Source of the DNA: Cristatella mucedo
Taxonomy: Eukaryota; Bryozoa; Phylactolaemata; Cristatellidae
Assembly (NCBI GenBank): GCA_009760855.2
Contig: WPIO01000134.1
Span: 136,501-200,500, forward strand
Direction of reading: 5' to 3'
DNA: 64,000 nucleotides
Shown here piece after piece: positions 47,301 to 59,044 of the stretch. Under the pieces are notes generated by a model. That model was not told the origin of the DNA, did no database searches, and saw only the letters and a list, made by a program, of their open reading frames with translations. How positions within the stretch are numbered: the first letter of the stretch is position 1; every line of letters begins with the position of its first letter. The position numbers and the translations under genes are program-made.

Positions 47301-48505
47301 AGCTAGTCTCTCAGTAGGCCACAGCTCCTCCTCTTGGGAAGTGCTCACGCGCCCCCTGCCCCTTCGTCCTTTGGTTTGTTCGCTGGATCTATCAGCCCTA
47401 TCCAACTAACCCACCCTCGGAGTAGCAATAGCCGTGCTAAGTAATCAAAGTCACAGTCAGAGGCACAATCTAAAGCCTAAAACCTAGTCATTGGCTCGGG
47501 CAAAGAAGAAGCACACTTCATCTGCTTGCCAAGTACTGTGTCAATACTCAGTCGATACTTCCGAGGCGCCACCTGATGCCGGTGACTGTAGCTCGCACCA
47601 AGAGAGCTCTCGCACCCCATTCAAAGCTAGAATGCCATTGCTCTGACGATCTTCCGTAACCTAAGCTTCTAGTGCCTACCGTAGGTCCAGGTCTAATGTG
47701 CAGGCTGTTGACAGCCAACGAACAGTGTGCCCTGAGAGCTTATTCCAACTGAACTAGACCGAGTGCAGCTCGAATGCAGCAATCTACTCGAGTATTGTGG
47801 CCTAGATGTGACTCCTTCTACTGCTGCTGTTGACTCGGTGAAATCTTCAGGCTTGATCGAGTACCCTAGTGCTTTTAAGAGCTCACTGGGTCACTGAACA
47901 CTCCATCCACGCTCCACCTGACGCCTGGCATGTAGCTGTGAAAGTGTTCCCCCCTCCCCCCTTGCCATGTCCCGTGCTGCAGGTGCTCGGTCTACTTGGC
48001 ATTCTTCTACAAACTACTTGAACACCAGAACTAAAAGGTGCATGCAGAGAATGAAGGAAATACAGCTGAGGGGGATTCACATTTCCAGCAGCATCGTAGG
48101 GATCGAGCGATGGGCTCAATGACTTTTATGCTGCAATGCTCCGCTGAGAGTGTCCACTGGGTGTGTGCTGCTGCCATCCCAAACTGAAATTGTTGGGCAT
48201 CATTACCCACAAGTTAGAGTAAACCAAATTTTGCCATCGCAACAGCTCGTTCCTTAGGAGCATCAGTAAACACACTTCTGCAAGCGATTTTAGGGCTCGT
48301 GAGTTCATCGAATAAGAACTGCTTGTTTAGCCTTTGGGCACCAAGCAAGAGTAAATATGCAGGTGCTCTCTGCCTGCCCCGTTGCACACCTTTTACGTTC
48401 TATCAAGCAGTTTTATAACCACCACCCGAGGAACTGGTCAGAAGTGGCTCTCGTGGAAAAATAAATCTTACTGATAAGTAACCATAAAGTGGATTCGTGC
48501 ATCAC
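44350..48505. other. no gene securely recognised; intron-like DNA
   Basis: Several minus-strand frames read like natural protein: 45295-45513, 46621-46974, and 48126-48308 with an internal segment ending at a GTAATG donor near 48210. None has both strong splice sites and a recognisable family. They could be further exons of the candidate minus-strand gene. Confidence 0.3.
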
Positions 48506-48507
48506 AG

Positions 48508-48651
48508 GTGGTTTGGGCCAGTAGTTAAGGTGCTTTCCCCGACTAAGGACTAGCCGAGGTCGTAGGCTCGAGCCCAGTGGCATATGTGAAGCACCTGAAT
48601 AGAGATTAAGTTCTCTTGGGGCGCTATACAAATGAATGCTATTTTTATTAT
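48508..48651 (+). mobile_element. SINE family 2 copy
   Basis: The head is GTGGTTTGGGCCAGTAGTTA and the B-box-like region is GTCGTAGGCTCGAGCCC. The tail TGAATAGAGATTAAGTTCTC followed by TTGGGGCGCTATACAAATGA is the same end found in LINE family B. Confidence 0.75.
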
Positions 48652-48659
48652 ACCATTGA

Positions 48660-51600
48660 GATTTAGCAATTCAAGTCCCACAGCCCGAAAACGTCATGTT
48701 CTCTATTTCAAGCTGATGTGAAAAGAATGAACCGAGTGCTTTACGAGCAACGTGTGCTGCCTATGCTCGGACGATGCTGGTACTACTATCGATCTTCTTC
48801 CTAGGCCACGTGGAACAGCTGAGATTGACGTCAGTATGAGCTGCCATCCTAGTGCAAGCTAATTAAAAACTACCAAAAAATGAAAAAAGTCCAGTTGGTG
48901 AGACATCGAATGCACGATGATCACATGAAGCATGCCAGACTCTGCTGTAGACACCTGTCTGTGAAGAAATCACTCTGCTGGATGATCTGCAATACAGAAA
49001 TCTGCGTTTGAAATCTCGTGCAATCAGGATCGTGCATACACAAGCTCTGCCATTGATTTTCCCAGGAAGCCGATAGCCCATCCATTCTTTTTAGCTGCTA
49101 GCAGCTGGAATAGACTTCCGACGACTAACATATTGCAGACTCTCCATAGCCGTGGCAACAGCAGCAGCCAGCTGCTGCAGTGGCGCGCGGTCTGTGCAAG
49201 CTCTAAGCCAGCAGCACCAGCACCAGCACCTGCAGTGGCACCGACTCTAGGAGCCTAGGGGAGGGGAGGGATTTCTGGAGCACCATTAGTCTGTCTATGC
49301 ACAGCAGCTACGGTGGCCAGCCGAATTGCTGCTGCCGTGTTCAATTTCTTTGATGGGCTCTGGGTGCCTTTGTTTGTTAGCTCTAGCAATAGCTCGCCAA
49401 TTGCTGGTCTCTCGCTAGCCTAATAGGATTGAATAGGACACGAAAAGCTGCCGCCTGCGTTTGGTGCACCTTATCGCTGGAGCTCCGAGGAGCGAGCCGG
49501 TCGTCCAAGGAGCTGCTCTCGATAGGAGCAGGACTAGCTAGTCGTTGTTGTCGTCGCAGTGGCTTCCCGGCAAGAAGCTGTTTGCCTGCCGTATGCATGG
49601 GCTATGGGGTGGGCGACAGCTTAGGGCTGTGCAGGGCTGCCATTCTGGCACATTCAGCCAGCGAGTCGGGTCAGTCGGTGTGTCATCATCGAAATTCGAC
49701 TTGCAGATTTTAACGAGAGGGTGGTGCCGACGGCTGGGCCACCGGTCTCCCCTTCTGACTTGGTAGGCTGGGTCGGCTACGATTGGCTGCACTGCCAAGG
49801 AAGGACAGCCAACAAGGCTAGGTTCTCTCCTTGGCTTAACCTTGGGTGAGGCTAAACGGCTGCACTGACACTGAGCTAAGAATGGCTGAGTCTCCAGTTC
49901 CACCCCCCCCCCCACATGACTGAGGACGAACTGCCAGGCTAGTCCAGTCCGATAGTCCGATGAATGTGCAGCTGCAGTGCAGTGCAGTCCGTCCAGGCAC
50001 TCCTGATCTGCAGGTGCATTCTGTCCGACGATTTTCTTGGTTATTTCAGTGGTGTCTCGCTTGGTTAAGACTGCAGTCTTGCTAGAAGCAGTACAGCCGT
50101 CGAGAGCTGAGGTGCTGCAGCTGCTGCGGCAGGCAACCCATGCGATGTTCGCCTGGCAGCTGAGAAGGAAGGGGATAGCCGCTGGGAGTTGTGGCAAACG
50201 CCGACTGCCGGCCTGCTGCTGCAACACGTGTGGCAGTGTTTGTGAGAGCTGTTTCACTTCTGTGTTTGCGTTCGTGTGAGCGGTCGCAGTGCCCAGACCA
50301 CAACATAGATGCCACGGCTGCTTACTATGACTCGTCAGAAAACATGCAGGAGCAATGTGGATGTGGAGAAAAATGTGAATGTAGAAAACAACCCATAAAT
50401 ATGTCAGCTGTTCTTCTGCACACGTCTCCATGCGAAGAGGCTGGTGTTTGGTACATCCAGATGACCCAGCACCCTAGTTTCCCGTGAGAAGCCAACTGAG
50501 CATCGCTCTCGTTTGCACAAAACATCTTAAATAGGCTGCTGGCTAGAGTGCCAATGCCTTCCATCAATGTGTGTCTCCTCAAAAGCACGTGAACAGGCTA
50601 CGTTTCGCTTGCCTACTGAGACAAAGTAAAGGACATAGCCAAGCAAGAGTGTCCAAAACGTGGGAAGCCAGGAGTCGCTATGCCAAAACCTTCCTCTCGA
50701 AGAAACATTTGGCGTAATTATTCAATGTCCTGCAGTCACTTCTTTTGTGGAGATGAACACCGCCGTCTGCGCGTTCTCCTTGGAAGGTCAGATAAGTCTT
50801 AACATGCAACCAATTGGTTCAATACTGGCAGAGGCTCACAGAAAACACATTTGGCTCGTGAGTGCCAGTAAAAGGGGGTGGGAGTGATTGGTGCTCAGTA
50901 AACTCGGCTCGAAAGCAATCACTCGAATAGAGCTACCAATCCGAGCTCCATCCTTGTCAAAATTGTAAGATGTGGCTTAAGGTCACACCTTCCTTGTACA
51001 AGCTGCAAGACAGCATACAGTCGCATGTTTAAGAAAACCTGCCCAGCTAGTGATAGGTAAGCTTTTGGCTTTGTTTGCAACTGTACAGCTCTGGTAATAG
51101 AACTGGTGCAGCAGCAGCAGCAATGTTGATCCACAATGCACGCTAGCCTCCGATGATGCCACATCCGATGATGGAATCTTACTAGCTTCGGCCACTGTCG
51201 AAGGCCCTAGAGCTGAACAATGTACAGCACCGAGGTCAATGTACATCTGATCGGATTTTGATGGAGATGCGACAATATTGTAGGTGATTGTCTCAATGTG
51301 TAAGTATGCAAATCAGGAAGCATTTAGGCAGCCCATACTGTCTCATGCCCTAGAGTAAGTTCAAAATTACAAATTCTCTTTCTGCATAAGCTGTAAGCTG
51401 ACTTTTGATCTGTTTTGCATAACGTGTGCCGATTATACAGCTGTTTTATGACGTTGAGGTGCCAAGAATACACTCCTGGTCAAAAGCTTTGCAGTCTTGA
51501 CCTCTATGCAAATCGCCGGTGCATTTGAAACGACACTTAAGCAACTTAATGACACTTGTAAGCACGGTGGTTGCCAGAGACAATCTTGAGGGTACTGCTG

Positions 51601-51890
51601 CCATCTGAGATGCAAATAAATCGGCAAATAAATAATGCATTCCATGAACCACCCAATCATCTAACTCCGTATAGAAAGTGCTTTTGCAGATTGATTGTAA
51701 TGCAAGAGTGGGGAACAGACAAATCTCAGTGTCTACTACTGATCGCATAGCCAGAGTCTGCAATGAATATGCCTTGGGTAACAAAACATGTGTGCTAACT
51801 ACGAACGTATAAACACAAGGTTCGCCATCACCACCACGTATGTGACAGCGATCGACCAGAGAGGCAGTAAGGTACCACTGAGGGAAACAC
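48660..51890. other. no gene securely recognised; possible plus-strand exons near 50.3-50.9 kb
   Basis: A plus-strand Cys-rich frame around 50299-50486 (ENMQEQCGCGEKCECRK) ends at a CCC then GTGAGA donor. Another plus frame ends at 50858 in CATTTGGCTC then GTGAGTGCC. Their acceptors and phases could not be reconciled, so neither is called as a CDS. The 297-codon minus frame at 49538-50431 has no motif. Confidence 0.25.
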
Positions 51891-51893
51891 CAG

Positions 51894-53461
51894 CACTGCC
51901 CTCCAAAAGTGCATACACACACGGTCCATCGATCTGAGTTCGGTTTTTGCTAATGCTCGCATGCGAGTAAGTGATTACGCTACACTAATAATCAAATTTT
52001 AACAATCTGCCAATATGTTTGACCTTAGCTGCAGTTTGCCACGTTTGGCTTAGTGATTGACTGCATTTTCCAGCAACCGAGTCAATGCTTCCCATCTAAA
52101 CAGTTATGCATATACGGTCACGTGACTGTTCCACCCCCTCTCGAATGTCATCCAGCAGGACATTTTACGCCCATTTCATCACCGACGATGCCTCGGCCAA
52201 TGATGAGCAAAGTTACCCGGATCTATCCTTGACCTGTCGGGGCCAGCACCTGCCACATTGACGGTCGGTATGTGACCAGAACGTGCCACCAGTGCACAGT
52301 TTTCTGGGGGTGCAAGTGCCGTTTTGATGTTGCTACACGGAGATTGCCATTCAAACCGAGGAAATCGCGAGGCAGCTGAAGATCTCAATGGGTACTTTTA
52401 GTAACATCACTGGAAACATCTGGACTATGGTAGCACAGAGACAGTGCCACTCGGGGCATCCTCGAGTAAGTTCTCCAAGCATGACCGGTATCTCAAAAGC
52501 AGGGCTCTGAAGGATAGGTTTCCCACTGCTAAAATACACTGCCAGAGTCTCTGCCAAGCTCCCAGAACGGTCGTAAGCCAAAATTCTACGAGTAGACGGC
52601 TTAAAGACCAAAAACATTGAAATCGCGTGTGATCAAGTGCAAGCCATTTTTGCCTGTGCACCATTGAAAAGCATGGCTGAATTTTGCTTGATGATTCCAC
52701 CATTGGACAGCTTCCTACCGGAGCAAAGTGCGATGGACTGGTGAGTCCAAATTCGATCTATTTGGCTGTGACGCTAGGGAGAATACATTCTCTCGCGAAT
52801 GGGTGTAGCGTGCATAAATGTTTGTTTGATACATACCATGACATTTTTGTGTGGAAGTGCAATGGTATGGGGTGCTTCTCAACTTCCGGTGTTAGGGGGC
52901 CGGAAAGGATTTAAGGAATCATGAATCAAAATTTCTATTTCGACATCGCGCAGAATGTTAACTTGCTATCAACTCCGGCTCTTTGCGGGCTTGATATCTG
53001 TCGGCAGCATGACAACGACCAGAGGCACACTTCTGTGATGGTCAAAAGGTTTTTTACGAACCCTGCCCTACACCGCTTCGAGCCAGGTGAGATCATGCAG
53101 TAGCTAAGCCAATGTAGTACTCCTGTGGGACGAAGACAAAAAAGCTTTAAGGTTAAGAGTTCTCCTGTGCATGAAACCCATAATTGTTTGAGGATTTGAA
53201 GGATTGCTGGGAGTCAATTCTACGAGAAGCATAACAGAAGCCGGTGGAGTCAATTTGCTGAGACGACAAGTGAAGCTATCGAAAATTGTGATGCCTCGAC
53301 AAGCTATCGACTGTACCCAATACACTGATTGTAAATATATATTTCTTAGCTTTTCTGCTTAATAAAAACTGCTCCAGAGTTAAATCCAATCTAAGCCTTT
53401 TGTGTTCAGAGTAAAATAGTTTGCTGGTAGAAGCTCCTTAAAAAACATTTGGAGGGCAGTG
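51894..53461 (+). mobile_element. Tc1-type DNA transposon, about 1.57 kb, with both inverted ends
   Basis: The left end CACTGCCCTCCAAAAGT (51894-51910) and the reverse complement of the right end (53445-53461, CACTGCCCTCCAAATGT) match at 16 of 17 positions. The length is typical for Tc1 elements (about 1.6 kb). TATA directly follows the right end, consistent with TA targeting. A decayed transposase lies between the ends. Confidence 0.85.
52345..53330 (+). pseudogene. Tc1-type transposase pseudogene
   Basis: Fragments follow the Tc1 order in changing frames. A helix-turn-helix-like start contains MKISMGTFSNI. A catalytic-domain stretch reads DESKFDLF-like across 52735-52770. CRQHDNDQRHTSVMVKRFF (52992-53050) corresponds to the family's QQDNDPKHT-type second catalytic Asp block. 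A KPVESI-like C-terminal remnant lies near 53240. Multiple stops and frameshifts make it inactive. It would have catalysed cut-and-paste transposition. Confidence 0.85.
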
Positions 53462-53968
53462 TATACCTGCAGTGCCCGTATTTCAGGTGGCAAAGAATTC
53501 GCTCTCTTACTAAATCCAGCAGCAAAGCTTATACTGATCAGACTTTCATAGGAATCTCCACTGTATAATATAGATCAAGCAGAGAATCAGGAGGAGTTTA
53601 ATAGAAGAAAGTAGAATATGCCATTTGACAGTCAGTAGAAAAATCTTTACAAGTGCAATGGGGCCCTGTAGCAGGAGGTCTGACGGCTTGCATGGACTAC
53701 CACCTTTCTAAGAATCGAATAGTCCTTACCATGAAGGATACTCGGGAGCATCACGTTTATTCTGGTTACTTCTGAGATATTCTACTTCCGGCAAATCATT
53801 TGGGCTATACGTTGGGAGTCTGGATATGTATTCTCTCCGCTTGCTGCAGGAGGTGCTGCAATGTCTTTTCGAGACTTCCCAAGGAACCAGTAGAGCTCTC
53901 AAAGCACCAGGCGATGCAGTACTCTAGGATGTGCATTGGATGAATCCGTCTTCGTTGCCATTCTTACG

Positions 53969-53969
<1 letters not shown>

Positions 53970-54022
<53 letters not shown>
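53970..54022. repeat. (GT)n microsatellite
   Basis: Uninterrupted GT run of about 26 units. Confidence 0.97.
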
Positions 54023-54024
<2 letters not shown>

Positions 54025-54673
54025 ACCAGTTTTGCAAGCCGGAAACAGCACGGCTGCTTACAAGAAATCGAAAGAAGCCATGCCGGTGCTAATTGCCATT
54101 CTGGTCGACCCCTAAGCCCCAGAGAGTATTAAAAATACACAAAACGGTGTGCTGTTTTCCGACGGAAGTGTCAGTCAGAAGAGGCTGTCCTGTGAGTCCA
54201 AAGGACCCAACTGTCACCCACAGCCACTTGGCTTGTGCTAAATGAGCTGGATGTCAAATTTGATTAAATTGGTTAACCTCGAAGGTGACATCTAAAGGCA
54301 AGTCAGGCCCAGCAACTGTCCCCTGAAATGGCACTGCCTTAAAGCATTGAGTGTCATTTGTGTACAATGTCTAGCCATACATTGCGAACCTGTAAAAACA
54401 CATGTTATTAAACTGCCTCCCTGTTGTGCTTAGAAATTCACAGACTCGATTGAAGCCTGTGCAGAAGAGACCAGCAGCTAATTAGGGTTTCTCTTCTTGC
54501 TAGCTTCTGTTGAATCTGAAACAAAGAAAGGAGTTTTCCTATGTATTTCAACAGACTCCTGTTACAAGAGTCTGTTTGCAGGCCTGAGACAGGGCTGTCT
54601 TTGAAGGCTGAGTAGACCACTGAGCATATTTGCCAACACAACGGTAAATGCAGGCATATGAGGAAAAGAGGGA

Positions 54674-54722
54674 TACAGACAGACAGACAGACAGACAGAG
54701 ACAGACGGACAGACAGACAGAG
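54674..54722. repeat. (ACAG)n microsatellite
   Basis: ACAG/GACA tetranucleotide run with minor interruptions; looser copies continue to about 54770. Confidence 0.9.
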
Positions 54723-55429
54723 AGAAGGATAGAAGGAGAGAGACAGGCAGACAAACAGAAAGACAGAATAGCTTGAAAAAAAACACGAATGGCCAAGGAC
54801 AGAAGGGCTTGTGCATTATGAGACCAATTACTTAAACAATGCTCTTTCTCAGGGATGGAAGAGCAGCATTAAAATGATGAAACATCCTCGATGTCAATGC
54901 GAGTGATCGAATCACCACAGTAAGGACGAATGCCAGGGCCTGATCTGATCAGAAACTATTTCTCGTGGCAGTGCTTACCCGAGAGACTGCGGTGCCTGAT
55001 TCATAGTCGGCCACAGGATACGGCAATTAAAATATACAAAAATCGGTTGCAGCTTCCAGTGATATTTAAAAAATCAAGCTGTTGATTGAAAATGGGTTCG
55101 ACGACCAAGGAAAACCAGACTTAGAGGGGCTGAATGTGCTTTCGATTGACCTGCTGGTTGAGGCCAAACCCACAGCTGAGTCTGAAATGTTGGTGCCCAG
55201 ATGTAAAACATCAATTCCACCTAACTGTTCAATTATTCAAGACCCATTGCTGCCCATCTTTCTTATCGAATGGCCACAGAGTCTGTGCACTCCTATTTTG
55301 ATGTGCAAATTAATGCAGTGACTTGGTGGCCCTTTGCTAGTTTGGCTGCACCAAATGGTCTTTGGTGATGCCCAAATCAGACAATGTTCTTATTGATCAG
55401 AAGCAGAAGCTTTTGTTCTGCAGTACCTA

Positions 55430-55665
55430 GACTGTGGATATCACTTCTACGATTCTTAGGAAACAGCACATTCTCTTATGCTGACGATTGTTACACATCC
55501 TGTCCTGCCATCCAGCATGCTACTGCCACGATACTCACTTCCTAGACTGCATTCCTGGTTCAGCTAACCCTCTCACTTCCTCCTTCTTTTGTGAGATGGG
55601 GTCTATTGACTACCGTATGCATACCAAAAGCTGCTTAGGCTGTCAGTGCTCTGTAAAAAAATTTC
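55430..55665 (+). mobile_element. LINE family A fragment (C-terminal end and 3' UTR)
   Basis: It contains CCTAGACTGTGGATATCACT, CATGCTACTGCCACGATACT, TTTTGTGAGATGGGGTCTAT and TACCGTATGCATACCAAAAG in family-A order, then fades before the ATTAC tail. Confidence 0.7.
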
Positions 55666-55669
55666 CAGC

Positions 55670-57260
55670 CTTACACTCCTTAGTGCTTGTAGCTTTTGGA
55701 AAAATAAAATGAAATAAATTGGAGTGATATGCTGCTATACAATACTTTGTATCACACAATTAGACCACCAAGACAGCACTTGTTAAGATTTTGCTTGCGT
55801 GAAATGCAAACAGTCGACAAGATCTGTGCTGATATGTCAATATATCATTGGCAAAATTTCAGACATCTTAGGGTCTGTGCCGTCTTCACGTTTTGCTGGG
55901 AATAGGAGGGTATGATCCAAAAGTGTCAGACGTGTAGACTTTAGTAGCAATATGAATAGACGCGATACAATCACCATAGACAATATTTAATTAAGAGTCA
56001 CCTTTGTTGTGAGTGGGGACATGAGTATACAGGCCAGGAGAGTTTATGCTTCAGCATAGATATAACTGTCGGTTTATGGCAGAGCAGGAGGGTTGGCTGG
56101 GTATTGAATGGAATGCTCCAGTCATGTAGTATAAGAAATCCAAAAGCTACAAGCAAATCTTAGTAACCGGTGGATGCTAGATTACTGCCACCATTAGAAA
56201 CATGCTGCTGGAGTGTCTGGGTATAAGAAACCTGAAGCACTGCTTTGAGGTGAGAGTGAACGCTAGAAACTAGGTGAGGAATGACGGCAACAGTGTTAAC
56301 TCCACCACCAACGCTCAAGGATCTCGTGCATGCTATGAAATAAGATCGACCTGTCGTCGGATAAGCTTCGGTAATAGTCAGGCAGGTAGACTCAAATCTC
56401 TTTCTAGGCGCTTTACATTTGCTGCAAAGGGATTCAGGAGCAGCACCGTCAGATTCATGTCGAAGCAATCTGAAGAACCATATGCGAAAGACATCAATGA
56501 AAGGATGCACGCTATGGTTGGCTATAATGACGATATAAAGATGTTAATAATGATGCTCTTAACAACGCAATGGAACTGGTGTGCAAGTTCTCGGAAACAT
56601 TTTCGAGGAACTTCATTGCCAACCGCTGGTCTGAAAAGATTAAGCAATTGGTCCGGAATGGCTGTGCCAGTGCTCGCCCGGGTAGCAATGACGATCGATA
56701 AAAGGCGTATCGATCGATGGGCTGAAACGGTAGCGAAAACCCATCTTGGAGTTGACAGCGAAGAAGCTGCGTTCTTTGTCAAGCAAGTACATGTCGATCT
56801 CCGTCCAAGATCTGACGTATTATCCGGCCGTTCCGAATAATATTGCAGACAGTGAGGACGATAAATCCTGGCAATATTGGCCACAGTTGTCGGTGGCATC
56901 CGATATGGCCAAGACTCGTGGCAGAAAAAAAGAGCATCAGCGAAGAAGGCTGCTCCGGGCGTGCAGATACGCTCTGTGGAGGTGCCCGAAGAAGGCACCA
57001 CCGGCTGTCCCAAATCAGCCATCAGTGTTGAGCTATTTCTCGAAAAAAGATGCTAATTTTCGTGTGATCGATCCTTGCCCGAGATTTGGTCAGCGGTTGC
57101 GAACTTTCGAAATAAAAATGATCGTTTTCGAAATCGCTTTCTTCGGACGAGTAGAACTCGACGAGCACAACATTTGTTTTAGCCTATTTTCGTATCATTT
57201 GGACCAATATCCAGGTATTCATCAAAGTCTGCGAACCCGGGTTACCGTGGTAACCCTTAT
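55670..57260. other. no gene securely recognised
   Basis: A small family-B 3'-UTR fragment lies on the minus strand at about 56396-56436 (AAATGTAAAGCGCCTAGAAA). Long overlapping frames at 56274-57357 are open in several phases on both strands. One includes QPSVLSYFSKK, which resembles a PCNA-binding PIP box, but no splice structure or domain supports a gene. Confidence 0.3.
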
Positions 57261-57261
57261 T

Positions 57262-57545
57262 ACAGCCCTCGAGCTCATATGTAGCCAACAGACTCCATCT
57301 CAAGCAACAAAAAAAGTGAGAAGCTTTCCTGAGTCAGGAGGGCAGTCCAGGAAATAGGTCGCATGGAAGTAGTGGCTCGGAACTGCTACAAAAGATGTGC
57401 TGTAGAAGCATCAATATAATAGCCTACGAATTGTAGAAGTGAGTCCTCCCACAGTCTTGGACTTGTTGATTGGCAAAGGCTTGTCACCAATTGTCTGCAG
57501 GAATGTAACAGATAGCGTATTGTCCGAATGCAGAGGCCCTGAGGG
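57262..57545 (-). mobile_element. LINE family A fragment, reversed
   Basis: The minus strand carries the C-terminal motif region, decayed (IGDKPLPI-like, then SKTVGGL), and the family-A UTR (TTTTGTTGCTTGAGATGGAG). It lies head to head with the next copy. Confidence 0.7.
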
Positions 57546-58046
57546 CACGAGGAGGCTGAAATAGTTCTTACGCTGACCCACAAGGCCCGCCAAGGCTTAG
57601 CTCCTTCGTACCTAGCTGAACTGCTGCATCCGTTTCAGCCTGTTCGCGCCCTCAGGTCCTGTGTGGACAATAAATTAGCTGTCCCATTCCTCTGCTTAAA
57701 GACAGTTGGCGACAGAAGCTTTAGCTCCGCAGGTCCTAGACTGTGGAACTCGCTTCCACAATTCTTATGCAACGACAACTACTCTCCAACTGCCGACTAT
57801 GGCACATCTTTTTCAGCGATCCTGAAGTGCTACTTCTATGCTACTCACTACCTCAACTGCTCTCCTGACTCTGCTATGCTTCTCACTAGCTCTTTGTTGC
57901 GTGAGACGAAGTCTGTTGGCTACCGAATGCATACCGAAAGCCGCTTAGGCTGTGAGTGCGCTATGCAAAACTCTCCTGCGTAACATCCACATGGTCTTTA
58001 TGACTTTGTGGAGTTACTGATGGAGATACATTACATTACATTACAA
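57546..58046 (+). mobile_element. LINE family A, best 3' end
   Basis: The frame at 57663-57983 includes VGDRSFSSAGPRLWNSLPQF, the conserved C-terminal motif of L2/CR1-type ORF2 proteins, preceded by LAPSYLAELLHP. The 3' UTR ends with GGAGATACATTACATTACAT and one further ATTAC, a short tandem tail typical of this group. It is the reference for the other family-A fragments. Confidence 0.85.
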
Positions 58047-58049
58047 ATA

Positions 58050-58870
58050 GGGGTGCAGCAGTGCAGCTAGGTAGGAAGAAGCCGAGCCGTGGCAGGTCTT
58101 GTGGTCAAGGCAAGTAAGTACTTTTAAGTTGCATCTGTCGGTCAACCGGATGCCACCACAGCCCACAGATCCTTCAGCCGAGGGCACATAGGGCTGAACC
58201 TCTGAATTTTTTGCCTTGCAGCCAAATGCAGCACCAGCTGCACAGGCAGTTTTTGCTTGCCAAGCCACAATTGAAATGCTGCAGTCCATCCTATGCAGAA
58301 TCAGGGAGCTAGTTACTGTTTTAGAAGCCACCACTGTAAACTGTCCCCAATTACTGAGACAGAGATCGGAAGTGATGGCTAGCTGTAGACCAACTAGCAG
58401 TGTTGCCCAGTTTCACCTGGATCCACCTGGATAATAAGGGGATCTCGGCCAACAAACAGAGGCCGGCCTAAAGTGGTGAAACCAACCTGACGGTCCACAG
58501 AGCACGTGGTAACATCAGCTTGGCAAGGATAGCTGGGAGTCATCAAAGCTCGTGATTGGAGTGCTGGCACTGCAGAAGATGGCTGTGGTATGTGTGCATG
58601 TCTCGTGTGTGCCAGTAGGCACAATCAAATGTATCCCCTGAAGGATGCCGAGCTGCTGACTGCTGACGCTGCCGGGACACTGCCGGTCAGCAGCCCCAGC
58701 TGCTTTATGCTCAAAGCTCTGCCGACAGCCGAGGCAGCTCAGCTTCAGTGCTGCTCTTAAGTAGGAGAGGCCAGGAAAAGGGCCGCCGACCGATGAGGCC
58801 ACAGCTTGACATCTTCGGATGCTACGAGTCTTCAGGAGGTGTGACGTGCAGCAGCAGCCGTGTCCAGCAG
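58050..58870. other. no gene recognised
   Basis: Short frames only; no motif. Confidence 0.35.
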
Positions 58871-58881
58871 CTTGACCGTGC

Positions 58882-59044
58882 CTTTGACCTTAAATATATA
58901 AATATAATTCATTTATAAAGCGCCCCAAGAGAACTTAATCTCTATTCAGGTGCTTCACACATGCCTCGGGGCTCGAGCCCACGACCTCAGTCAGACCTTG
59001 GTCGGGGCGAGCACCTTTACCGCTAGACCAAACCAGCTCGGCAC
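58882..59044 (-). mobile_element. SINE family 2 copy with 11-bp target-site duplication
   Basis: CTTGACCGTGC flanks the element exactly at 58871-58881 and 59045-59055. Read on the minus strand the element starts GTGCCGAGCTGGTTTGGTCT, has the A-box TGGTCTAGCGG, a B-box-like GGGCTCGAGCCC, and the LINE-B-like tail AGAGATTAAGTTCTCTTGGG followed by GCGCTTTATAAATG and an AT-rich end. The 163-bp length and duplication show LINE-mediated insertion. Confidence 0.88.

Larger units (their letters stand above)
53470..55425. other. no gene recognised; two microsatellites
   Basis: Apart from the (GT)n and (ACAG)n tracts annotated separately, no exon or transposon was recognised. Confidence 0.35.

Noticed and set aside
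49538-50431. 297-codon minus-strand frame
   Set aside because: No recognisable domain and no splice or promoter support; its low-complexity stretches follow the local CAG/CTG composition.
51467-51500. Second Tc1-like terminus (ACACTCCTGGTCAAAAGC)
   Set aside because: It resembles Tc1 ends, but I found no matching inverted partner at a suitable distance.
56746-57357. Gene with a PCNA-binding PIP box (QPSVLSYFSKK)
   Set aside because: The short motif occurs by chance easily; the frame shows no domain, start context or splice structure.
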